DNA of 19,227 nucleotides from JALHNF01 sp039809305 (GTDB lineage: Bacteria; Patescibacteriota; Minisyncoccia; Phycocordibacterales; UBA5272). The stretch lies in assembly GCA_039809305.1 (NCBI GenBank), contig JBDHUT010000005.1, positions 1 through 19,227 of the forward strand, given 5' to 3'. Below the pieces are notes generated by a model. It made no database searches and was not told the DNA's origin. It worked only from the letters and a program-made list of their open reading frames with translations. The position numbers were made by a program, and so were the translations under genes. This document shows, one piece after another, positions 6,793 to 13,645 of the stretch; position 1 is the stretch's first letter, and each line of letters begins with the position of its first letter.

Positions 6793-7788
6793 ATGCAAGA
6801 ATACGACTTTATAGCTATCGGGGATACGGTTATTGACGCTTTTATTCGTCTCAAAGATGCAGAGGCTCACTGCGATATTGATGGTAAAAATTGTAAACTC
6901 ATAATGGACTTTGGTGCGAAGATTCCCTATGAAGCAGTTCACGAACTCCCTGCTGTAGGAAACTCGGCAAATGCAAGTGTGTGCGCTTCCCGTCTTGGAC
7001 TTTCATCCGCACTCATTACAAATATTGGAGATGACACATACGGTGATAAATGTATTACTCATTTAAAAGATGATGGTGTTTCAACAGAGTATGTGGTGCG
7101 TCACGAAGGAAAAAAGACGAACTACCACTATGTACTCTGGTTCCAAGACGAACGAACAATTCTTATAAAACACGAGTCATACCACTACAGTTTTCCAACA
7201 CACCTTGCGCCACCAAAATGGATCTACTTAAGTTCGTTTGGTAAGGATGGTGAAAGTCTCCATGACACCATTGTTGAATACCTTCAAAAACACCCCGCTG
7301 TAAAGCTTGCTTTTCAACCTGGCACATTCCAACTGAAACTTGGTTTAGACCGTCTTAAGGCATTATATGCACGCACAGAGGTATTTGTATGTAATGTCGA
7401 AGAAGCACAAGGACTTTTAGGCGATCCTGCTGCCCAAGTCCAGGATATGCTCCGAGCAATTCATAAACGAGGTCCAAAAATAGTTCTCATCACCGACGGT
7501 AAGCGAGGTGCATATCTTTTACATGAAGGTAAGACATATTTTATGCCACCCTACCCTGATGCAAAACCCCCTCTTGAGCGTACCGGTGCAGGAGATGCAT
7601 TTGCCTCAACATTTGTATCCGCAATTGCACTTGGTCTTTCTCCGGAAGAAGCTATTCGTTGGGCGCCAATAAACTCAGCATCTGTGGTGCAATACGTTGG
7701 TGCACAAAAAGGCCTCCTCACTAGAGAAGAGCTCGAACAATTCCTTCGTACTGCACCTGAGAGTTACAAACTTCAAGAGATCGCATAA
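6793..7788 (+). CDS. PfkB-family carbohydrate or nucleoside kinase
   Basis: A 331-residue ribokinase-fold enzyme that phosphorylates a sugar or nucleoside with a nucleotide donor. The N-terminus YDFIAIGDTVID is the typical first strand. GNSANASVCASRLGL at about 56-70 is the substrate-side signature and TGAGDAFAS at 264-272 is the anion-hole motif with catalytic base D268. The ATG at 6793 is preferred over an in-frame GTG six codons upstream because family members start just before the first strand. The 45-residue stretch between the first strand and the GN motif is longer than in E. coli ribokinase and could shape the lid. Its substrate is not readable from sequence. The following gene is a nucleotidase and pentose-phosphate genes lie opposite, so ribose or a nucleoside is a reasonable guess only. 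Confidence 0.9.
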   Translation: MQEYDFIAIGDTVIDAFIRLKDAEAHCDIDGKNCKLIMDFGAKIPYEAVHELPAVGNSANASVCASRLGLSSALITNIGDDTYGDKCITHLKDDGVSTEYVVRHEGKKTNYHYVLWFQDERTILIKHESYHYSFPTHLAPPKWIYLSSFGKDGESLHDTIVEYLQKHPAVKLAFQPGTFQLKLGLDRLKALYARTEVFVCNVEEAQGLLGDPAAQVQDMLRAIHKRGPKIVLITDGKRGAYLLHEGKTYFMPPYPDAKPPLERTGAGDAFASTFVSAIALGLSPEEAIRWAPINSASVVQYVGAQKGLLTREELEQFLRTAPESYKLQEIA

Positions 7789-7789
7789 A

Positions 7790-8617
7790 ATGAATCCTTT
7801 GACTGTGGGGAAAATACGACAAATGAAGCCAGAGGAAATGGTGTTTGTTTTTGATTTTGACGGCACAATTCACAAGAAACATATAAATGGCAAAGAAACA
7901 CCTTCTATTATTTCTATTTTAAGAGACGAAAACATCTTAAATCAAAACTATTCTGAAAAAGCGAGAAAATTATCAGAAACATACCGCCCCATAGAAAAAG
8001 ACAGCTCTATATCTAGCAAAGAAAAAATATCCAAGATGGAAGAATGGTGGCAAAAACACATCAATCTTCTTATTGAAAACAAACTCTCTCAAAAGAATAT
8101 TCAAGATATTTCATTCCATCCTTTACTCGTTATTCGTGAAGGTATTACTGAACTATTCATATTCGCAAGAGAAAACAACATTCCAATTATAATCTTCTCT
8201 GCCTCAGGTACAGGCAGCGACTCGATCAAATATTTTTTAGAAAGATATAATATTTTATTCAAGAACGTAATCATTATTTCTAATAATTTTGAATATGAAA
8301 ACGGTGTCATTAAAAACATAATACCCCCAATTATCCACGCACTGAATAAAAATGAATCTGTACTCAGCTTCTTTCCAGAAACACGACGACTTATTTTAAA
8401 AAAGAAATTTGTCTTACTTATCGGAGACTCAGTAAATGATGTAAATATGGTCGAAAATAAAAACCATACAAACATTATTCGTGTTGGAATTCTAAATGAG
8501 CTTAATCTAGAAAAAAAGAAAGAAATTTTACCTTTTTTCCAGGAAAAATTTGACTTAGTTATTGAAGACGATGGAAGTTTAGTACCAATCTACGAAGTAC
8601 TAATCTCAAAAAGTTAA
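7790..8617 (+). CDS. HAD-fold 5'-nucleotidase of the UMPH-1 (cytosolic 5'-nucleotidase III) type
   Basis: A 275-residue protein beginning 1 nt after the kinase stop. HAD motif I is FVFDFDGT (nucleophile D22, acid D24). Motif II is IIIFSASGTG with S137, and motif III is LLIGDSVNDVNM at 209-220. Its domain order follows UMPH-1 closely: a helical cap with a KMEEWWQKH block at 82-90, REGITELF at 116-123, ISNNFEYENGVIK at about 163-175, PIIHALNKNE at 180-189 and the end block GILNELN. This family removes phosphate from pyrimidine nucleoside monophosphates and is best known in eukaryotes. Codons are AT-richer, with many Asn and Ile residues, than in the flanking genes, so lateral transfer is possible. 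An upstream in-frame ATG at 7697 is rejected because it lies inside the kinase gene. Confidence 0.8.
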   Translation: MNPLTVGKIRQMKPEEMVFVFDFDGTIHKKHINGKETPSIISILRDENILNQNYSEKARKLSETYRPIEKDSSISSKEKISKMEEWWQKHINLLIENKLSQKNIQDISFHPLLVIREGITELFIFARENNIPIIIFSASGTGSDSIKYFLERYNILFKNVIIISNNFEYENGVIKNIIPPIIHALNKNESVLSFFPETRRLILKKKFVLLIGDSVNDVNMVENKNHTNIIRVGILNELNLEKKKEILPFFQEKFDLVIEDDGSLVPIYEVLISKS

Positions 8618-9575
8618 AATTCCTGCACTTTATTTAAAATATCTTGAGCTGTGAGCTTGTAATGTTTAAAAAGTTCTTCTTGCGTGCCTGACTGGCCAAA
8701 CTGGTCATGTATGCCAATAAACTTAATTGGCACAGGATTATTTTCTGCTAAAAATTCTGCGACCGCACTTCCCATTCCCCCAGCCACCTGATGCTCTTCT
8801 GCAGTTACAATTTTTCCAAATCGTTTTGCAAAAGCGAGAACCGCTTCAGCATCGAGAGGCTTAATAGTGTGTAGATTAAGCACCGCAACTTCATACCCCT
8901 CTTTATCTAATGTTTGGGCCGCAAGAATTGCTTGATAGACAAGTGCCCCACAAGCAATAATTCCAATTTTCTTCGCTGTTTCTTTAACTCCCGAATCAAA
9001 AATAGTGTATGCCTTCCCTATTTCAAACGGCGTTGCTTCATCTGTGATCACAGCAGTTTTTTCTCGACCTAGGCGAATGTATGCTGCACCTTTTTTTCTG
9101 CAATCGCCATAGTTGCTTTTTTTGCTTCAATAGCATCGCAAGGCACAACAACAGTCATACGTGGAAGCACTCGCATAAGTGCAATATCCTCGATTGCTTG
9201 ATGTGTACCACCATCAGGTCCCACAGACACACCAGCGTGTGCACCAACTATTTTTACATTTACATCGTTATAGCAGATAGTGGTCCGAATTTGTTCCCAA
9301 TTGCGCCCAGGAGAAAACATCGCGTATGAAGCCATAAAAGGAACTTTTCCCATGGAAGCCATACCGGAGGCAACACCAGACATATTTTGCTCAGTGATTC
9401 CAACTTCAAAAAAACGTTCTGGAAATGATTCCTTGAAAGCAGACATTTTTACCGAATCAGTAAGATCAGCACATAGTGCAACAACAGAGTTATCTTTTTT
9501 TCCTGCTTCAAGTAGGCCTTCCCCAAATCCTTGGCGAATGGGAGCGTATGAAATATTTGTTAGATCGACTTTCAT
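8614..9575 (-). pseudogene. Transketolase C-terminal subunit, split by a -1 frame change in an A7 run
   Basis: Frame one runs from an ATG at 9575 to a TAG at 9069-9071. It carries the pyrimidine-binding domain: GITEQNM at 59-65 with the catalytic Glu62, the GPDGGTHQ loop at 119-126 and VVVPCDAIEAKKA. The -1 frame then continues AAYIRLGRE and the C-terminal domain to 8614. Joined at GAA-AAA-AAG (T-run 9091-9097 on the plus strand), the product is a complete protein of about 320 residues. An eighth A would restore it. AYIRLGRE is conserved in the family, so the downstream part is needed. A sequencing deletion is the simplest reading, but the site is exactly A-AAA-AAG in zero frame, the slippery heptamer of E. 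coli dnaX. It pairs with the N-terminal subunit at 10239-11090 to form transketolase. Its last bases overlap the nucleotidase stop on the other strand. Confidence 0.85.
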
Positions 9576-9589
9576 GTCTTACACTCAAC

Positions 9590-9595
9590 ATTATA
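9590..9595 (-). promoter_or_regulatory. -10 box of the transketolase C-terminal gene
   Basis: A perfect TATAAT on the minus strand lies 14 nt before the ATG at 9575 and directly after the upstream terminator. Only a weak T-rich -35 is visible. Predicted leader length is about 8 nt. Confidence 0.5.
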
Positions 9596-9605
9596 TCACT
9601 ACTTA

Positions 9606-9638
9606 AAAATAAAAACGGCTTTTGGCCGTTTTTATTTT
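9606..9638. terminator. Bidirectional Rho-independent terminator
   Basis: A 14-bp stem (9606-9619 with 9625-9638) with core CGGC/GCCG and a TTTTG loop is flanked by A-rich and T-rich arms. On the minus strand it ends the small membrane-protein transcript (stop at 9657) and separates it from the transketolase C-terminal gene. Confidence 0.88.
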
Positions 9639-9656
9639 ATCAAGCTAAAGATATTG

Positions 9657-9989
9657 CTATGCAATTTTCTTAAATCGACGATTACTAATAAAAGCAACAA
9701 CTGCTCCTACAACAACAGGTAGAACAATTGTAATGATAAGTCCGAGAACCGCTTGAGCGTTACCAAATACATCAGCAAATGACGCGCCAGTATCAGCGAT
9801 TTGTTTTACTTGTACACCTAAAATTACCAAATATAAAACAACAACAGAGATTCCTGAAAAGAATGCTCCTTTCAAAATACTCTTGTTCGCAACAGCTGTG
9901 CCAACAACAATAAGTGCAAGCGCGAGTGGTGAAAGAATATTTACCGCAAACACACTTACCTGAAATAATACTTCTAAAAATAATTGCAT
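9657..9989 (-). CDS. Small three-helix membrane protein of unknown function
   Basis: A 110-residue protein with three strongly hydrophobic segments at about 8-33, 42-62 and 78-102, and a basic end (NRRFKK), which suggests a cytoplasmic C-terminus. A short polar loop with DTGASFADVFGNAQ links helices 2 and 3. No family is recognised. A TATACT box lies 9 nt before the ATG, and a strong terminator follows the stop. It sits between the two transketolase subunit genes. I cannot say whether that position is functional. Confidence 0.7.
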   Translation of the reverse strand: MQLFLEVLFQVSVFAVNILSPLALALIVVGTAVANKSILKGAFFSGISVVVLYLVILGVQVKQIADTGASFADVFGNAQAVLGLIITIVLPVVVGAVVAFISNRRFKKIA

Positions 9990-10028
9990 ACTCAGCTTAG
10001 TATATCATTAAACAAGAAAAGCAAAAAA

Positions 10029-10232
10029 CTATTTTAAGATAAATCTACCCGCAAAATACGATCCAATCCCAATAACAAGTGCAATAAATCCAACACCTGC
10101 AATTGCACCCGAAAAAGCTATTTCATCATTTACCCCCAACATAGTTGAGATAAGTACATATGCCCCACCTAAAAACACAACGATCCCTCCAAAATAGAAA
10201 ATACTTCCTAAAATTTTTTTTATAATTCCCAT
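10029..10232 (-). CDS. Small two-helix membrane protein of unknown function
   Basis: A 67-residue protein with two Gly-rich hydrophobic segments (about 9-31 and 39-63) and a basic N-terminus (GIIKKIL). It begins 6 nt after the stop of the transketolase N-terminal gene, so it is probably translated from the same message. No Shine-Dalgarno and no recognised family. Together with the 110-residue gene downstream it forms a membrane-protein pair inserted between the transketolase halves. Confidence 0.65.
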   Translation of the reverse strand: MGIIKKILGSIFYFGGIVVFLGGAYVLISTMLGVNDEIAFSGAIAGVGFIALVIGIGSYFAGRFILK

Positions 10233-10238
10233 ATTATT

Positions 10239-11090
10239 TTAATTAACCAACGTTTTTAATTCCTTTAATGCCATTTCACCTTGTTCTCTGTTTGGCGGTG
10301 TACCGTGCCACCTGTAATCATTTTCAAACATCCTTACTCCCTTTCCAGGAATAGTGTGTGCAATAATTACCGACGGTCTATCAAAGACCGCTTGCGCTTC
10401 CCCTACCGCCGCAACAATATCTTGAAAATTATGTCCATCTATTTCTTGTACATGCCAGTTGAATGCTCGCCACTTATCTACAAGCGGCTCAAGAGGCATG
10501 ACATCTTCAGTGTAACCATCTATCTGTATATTATTCCTATCTACTATTGCAATAATATTTCGTAATTTCTCTTTCCCTGCATGAAGCACCGCTTCCCACA
10601 CTTGCCCCTCATTAAGTTCTCCATCGCCAAGCATCGTATAAAAGAAAACCGGCGACTTTACTCCATTATCGAGCCTGTCGGCAAGTGCCATGCCAATAGC
10701 TTGCGAGAGTCCAGAGCCAAGTGGACCAGATGACGTCTCAAGCGCAGGAAAATATTCTCGATGAGGATGTCCTTGGAGTTTGCTGCCGAACTTTCGCAAT
10801 GTTTGAAGCTCATCCACTGGCATATACCCAGCATGTGCCATCGCAGCATACAATACTGGACAAATGTGTCCATTTGAAAGAATAACTCGGTCACGATTTT
10901 TCCAAGTAGGATTTGTTGGATCGTGATGTAAAATATGAAAATAAAGCGCGGTAAAAATATCTGCCATACCGAGTGGTCCTGCAGTGTGCCCACTTCCTGC
11001 TTCTACTAACATTTTTATAATCGACTGACGAATATCATTTGCTTTTTGTGTAAGCAAAAGAATTTTTTCATCAGTAAGAGTTTGCATCAT
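10239..11090 (-). CDS. Transketolase N-terminal (thiamine diphosphate-binding) subunit
   Basis: A 283-residue protein covering only the first domain of transketolase, which moves two-carbon units between pentose, triose and tetrose phosphates. GSGHTAGPLGMAD at 32-44 and LSNGHICPVLYA at 71-82 are substrate-side motifs. GSGLSQAIGMA at 125-135 and the diphosphate-binding GDGELNEGQ at 155-163, followed by D-R-N-N at 184-187, bind Mg-thiamine diphosphate. The length is normal for the N-subunit of two-gene transketolases. The ATG overlaps the epimerase stop as ATGA (a second ATG follows immediately), which indicates translational coupling. The partner subunit lies about 660 bp downstream, beyond two small membrane proteins and a terminator, not adjacent as is usual. 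Confidence 0.94.
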   Translation of the reverse strand: MMQTLTDEKILLLTQKANDIRQSIIKMLVEAGSGHTAGPLGMADIFTALYFHILHHDPTNPTWKNRDRVILSNGHICPVLYAAMAHAGYMPVDELQTLRKFGSKLQGHPHREYFPALETSSGPLGSGLSQAIGMALADRLDNGVKSPVFFYTMLGDGELNEGQVWEAVLHAGKEKLRNIIAIVDRNNIQIDGYTEDVMPLEPLVDKWRAFNWHVQEIDGHNFQDIVAAVGEAQAVFDRPSVIIAHTIPGKGVRMFENDYRWHGTPPNREQGEMALKELKTLVN

Positions 11091-11779
11091 AACAATGAGC
11101 GCGTATCGAACAATTGTTCTAACTCTTGTATTGTACCAAGAGAATCACCTGACTCAAAGATAGTGCTACCCGATACAAGTCTATCTGCACCAGCTTCAAT
11201 AAGAACTCCGGCTGTCTCAAAACTTACTGCCCCATCTACAACAATAATCATTTCTGGATATTTTTCTTTGATTACCTTTATACGTTCAAGTACACGTTCG
11301 TCAAATTCTTGTTTTTGGAAACCAGGCTCTGCAATACCCATACACTGCACCGCATGTACCTGATGATCTTTTTCCAGGAGCGAGAAAAGTTGTTCGAGTG
11401 GCCTATTATTATCGATCGCAAGCACGGCTTCCATGTCATAGTGTTCAAGTGCACGGAGTGCTTTCAATATTTCTTCTTCGGGAGCAGAACCCACATGTAT
11501 CATTGCACGCATTCCGCCGAGCTCCATGATCTTTTCCACCACCGACACCGGATCGGCAACCATGAGATCAAATTCATAGTTCACATCCCGCCAAAAAGGA
11601 AGTTCTAGATCTGGTGGCACATTTTGCCAGCCACCGTCGCGATATGGCCATGTCTGCGACGGTACAAATTTTCCATCACAGAGATCTACTTGGACCCATG
11701 GTACAAACTTTGCCACACGTGCCACTTTTTTTTGCACTTCTTCAAAATCCTCAGGTAAAATCGCAGGAACAATGTGCAT
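11087..11779 (-). CDS. rpe: Ribulose-phosphate 3-epimerase-like protein with altered metal site
   Basis: A 230-residue TIM-barrel protein matching ribulose-5-phosphate 3-epimerase along its length: VPAILPEDF at 4-12, VDLCDGKFVPS at 31-41, DLMVADP at 71-77, an IAEPGFQKQ loop at 149-157, VVDGAVS at 180-186 and GADRLVSGSTIF at 197-208. The two catalytic acids are kept (D32, D182). Of the two histidines that usually bind the metal, the first is Q30 and the second D71, so metal binding or specificity may differ. An insertion of about 20 residues (TWPYRDGG region, 43-65) follows the first motif. It starts 2 nt after the rpiB stop and overlaps the transketolase N gene. Its position between isomerase and transketolase supports a pentose-phosphate role. 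Confidence 0.88.
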   Translation of the reverse strand: MHIVPAILPEDFEEVQKKVARVAKFVPWVQVDLCDGKFVPSQTWPYRDGGWQNVPPDLELPFWRDVNYEFDLMVADPVSVVEKIMELGGMRAMIHVGSAPEEEILKALRALEHYDMEAVLAIDNNRPLEQLFSLLEKDHQVHAVQCMGIAEPGFQKQEFDERVLERIKVIKEKYPEMIIVVDGAVSFETAGVLIEAGADRLVSGSTIFESGDSLGTIQELEQLFDTRSLL

Positions 11780-11781
11780 AC

Positions 11782-12237
11782 TTATTGAGTTACAGAATCT
11801 ATTTTTGCAATTCGCCGTTCGTGTCGTTCTTCTTTTGTAAAATCTGTTTCCAAAAACATATCCACTGCAGCCTTCGCTTCATCAAACTGCACCATACGCG
11901 CACCAAGTGAAAGCACATTCGCATTGTTGTGTTCACGCAAAAGACGAATCACATCAAGGTTACCCCCGTAATACAGCCCCGCCCGTATTCCTTTAAAACG
12001 ATTTGCAATAATAGCCTCGCCTTGTCCTGATCCACCAAAAATAATAGCTCGCCCTTTTTCTACTCCATACTCAACAAGTGCCTTAATACCGGGCACGATA
12101 GTATCTGGATAATCGTCCGTTTCAACATATTTCTCTGCACCACAATCCTGTACATCTTGTCCCACAGAGATAAGATAGTTTTTTACTTGCTCTTTGAGTT
12201 CAAATCCAGCATGATCTGATGAAAGAAATATTTTCAT
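11782..12237 (-). CDS. rpiB: Ribose-5-phosphate isomerase B (Glu-type)
   Basis: A 151-residue RpiB/LacAB-fold enzyme interconverting ribose 5-phosphate and ribulose 5-phosphate. SSDHAGFELK at 6-15 and DDYPD at 41-45 bind substrate. GGSGQGEAIIANR at 68-80 is the active-site loop and REHNNANVLSLGARM at 101-115 is the second signature. E. coli RpiB uses a cysteine in this loop. Here the loop has no Cys and carries E74, as in the M. tuberculosis enzyme. It is the first gene of a tight run rpiB-rpe-transketolase N (2-nt gap, then a 4-nt overlap). A TATAAT box ends 6 nt before its ATG, so the operon probably starts with a leaderless message. Confidence 0.96.
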   Translation of the reverse strand: MKIFLSSDHAGFELKEQVKNYLISVGQDVQDCGAEKYVETDDYPDTIVPGIKALVEYGVEKGRAIIFGGSGQGEAIIANRFKGIRAGLYYGGNLDVIRLLREHNNANVLSLGARMVQFDEAKAAVDMFLETDFTKEERHERRIAKIDSVTQ

Positions 12238-12243
12238 ATGTTT

Positions 12244-12272
12244 ATTATACTCATTTTATGAAAATGTCTGAA
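12244..12272 (-). promoter_or_regulatory. rpiB operon promoter, leaderless geometry
   Basis: Minus-strand TTCAGA (12272-12267), a 17-nt spacer and a perfect TATAAT (12249-12244) end exactly 6 nt before the rpiB ATG. This is the most complete example of the pattern in the window. The predicted start site is the A of the ATG. Confidence 0.65.
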
Positions 12273-12275
12273 AAA

Positions 12276-12578
12276 TCATTTTTCTCCTTTCAAAATAATT
12301 CTTTGTTCAAATCCTCCTCGTTCTTCCTTCTTTTTCTTTCGAACTTCTTCAACATCACTATATTCAGAAAGTAATTTTAATGCTTCAACAACTTCCATAA
12401 TGTCAGCCAGCTCTTCCACGTCTGAAGCCACCTCAAATTCCCCAAGTTCTTCACGCAACTTTTTTATAAGTTCCGTTTTGTACTCTTCCTCTGTAGCAGT
12501 TCTTTTTTCATATACAACACCTTTTGTATCCAGAATTTCAGGAATTTTGTCTCGAACTAATTTGTTGTACTGTGTCAT
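12276..12578 (-). CDS. MazG/PRA-PH-like nucleotide pyrophosphohydrolase
   Basis: A 100-residue all-alpha NTP pyrophosphohydrolase-fold protein. The N-terminus YNKLVRDKIPEIL at 4-16 is the signature of the phosphoribosyl-ATP pyrophosphohydrolase-like branch. REELGEF at 42-48 and EELADIMEV at 55-63 give the Mg-binding E-E-x-x-E and E-x-x-D pattern. Members hydrolyse nucleoside triphosphates to monophosphates, often as house-cleaning enzymes. No histidine genes are nearby, so HisE is unlikely. It starts 6 nt after the GAPDH stop and is probably co-transcribed with it. The C-terminus is Lys/Glu-rich. The family is clear; the substrate is not. Confidence 0.85.
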   Translation of the reverse strand: MTQYNKLVRDKIPEILDTKGVVYEKRTATEEEYKTELIKKLREELGEFEVASDVEELADIMEVVEALKLLSEYSDVEEVRKKKKEERGGFEQRIILKGEK

Positions 12579-12584
12579 GAAAAC

Positions 12585-13613
12585 TTATATTGTCTTCCCA
12601 GTTTTAAGTACATGATCCACAAGTGTATATGTATACCCCATTTCGTTATCGTACCAGCCGAGCACTTTGACCAAGTTTCCTCCAACCACACGTGTCATTT
12701 CTAGGTCTGCAATAGAAGCATGACTTTCACCTAAAATATCAGTAGAAACAATTGGGTCGTGTGTTACTGCAAATACTTTACTCCACCTTTCGCCCTGTGC
12801 TGCTTTTTCTAAAATTGCATTTACTTCTTCTTTAGTAGTATCTCGTTTTGAAATGAATGTAATATCTACAATTGAGCCTGCAACCACAGGTACACGAATA
12901 GAGATTCCGTCGAAAAGTCCCTCTAATTTTGGAAAGGCTTTGGTAACTGCAATCGCAGCTCCGGTAGAAGACGGCACAATATTCATAGCTGCTGCTCTTC
13001 CCTCTCGAAAATCTTTTTTGTTTGGACCGTCGACAATTCCTTGACTTGCAGTATATCCATGTACCGTATTTAAAATTGCTTTCTCAATACCAAGTTCTTC
13101 ATCTAAAATTGCAATGAGTGGCGAAGCGGCGTTTGTAGTACATGATGCGTTTGAAGTGATATCGCATGTACCAAACTTTTCTTCATTGACTGCCATCAAA
13201 ATAGTTTCACCTTGCATACTCCCTGTGTCACCTTTTGCAGGGGCTGAAATAACAACTTTCTTTGCACCAGCTGTAATGTGTGCTTGAGATTTTTCGTAGG
13301 TTGTAAAAAGTCCAGTCGATTCTACTACCACATCTACATCAAGTGCCTTCCATGGTAAAGCGCTCGGATCTTTTTCTTGAATAAATTGCACAGGGGTACC
13401 ATCGATAAGAAGTGACTTTGCATCCGAAGACACTGCAACCGAAAATCCCGGAGTACGATACACAGTGTCATACTGCAATAAATACGCGAGATTATGAACA
13501 TCACCTAAATCATTTACAGCTACAATTTCTATTTCAGGATTTTTGTGTGCAATTCTAAAAAATGCTCGGCCAATGCGACCAAAACCGTTGATTCCTACTC
13601 GAATTTTTTTCAT
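12585..13613 (-). CDS. gap: Glyceraldehyde-3-phosphate dehydrogenase
   Basis: A 342-residue, full-length type I GAPDH that oxidises glyceraldehyde 3-phosphate to 1,3-bisphosphoglycerate with NAD(P). The Rossmann motif GINGFGRIGR is at 7-16. VNDL at 33-36 has the Asp typical of NAD preference. The catalytic block SNASCTTNAASP holds Cys158, and H185 lies in TVHGYTASQ. IVPSSTGAA and the end block WYDNEMGYT are conserved. It leads into the pyrophosphohydrolase gene (6 nt) and, after a separate promoter, the pentose-phosphate genes. Its product pool is linked to theirs, since transketolase releases or uses glyceraldehyde 3-phosphate. A TATACT box ends 6 nt before the ATG. Confidence 0.98.
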   Translation of the reverse strand: MKKIRVGINGFGRIGRAFFRIAHKNPEIEIVAVNDLGDVHNLAYLLQYDTVYRTPGFSVAVSSDAKSLLIDGTPVQFIQEKDPSALPWKALDVDVVVESTGLFTTYEKSQAHITAGAKKVVISAPAKGDTGSMQGETILMAVNEEKFGTCDITSNASCTTNAASPLIAILDEELGIEKAILNTVHGYTASQGIVDGPNKKDFREGRAAAMNIVPSSTGAAIAVTKAFPKLEGLFDGISIRVPVVAGSIVDITFISKRDTTKEEVNAILEKAAQGERWSKVFAVTHDPIVSTDILGESHASIADLEMTRVVGGNLVKVLGWYDNEMGYTYTLVDHVLKTGKTI

Positions 13614-13619
13614 ACGTAT

Positions 13620-13625
13620 AGTATA
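13620..13625 (-). promoter_or_regulatory. -10 box of a probable leaderless gap mRNA
   Basis: TATACT on the minus strand ends exactly 6 nt before the gap ATG at 13613, in the 32-nt gap after the upstream methyltransferase stop. No good -35 is seen. Confidence 0.5.
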
Positions 13626-13645
13626 CAGAAAGTAAAGTTAATAAA

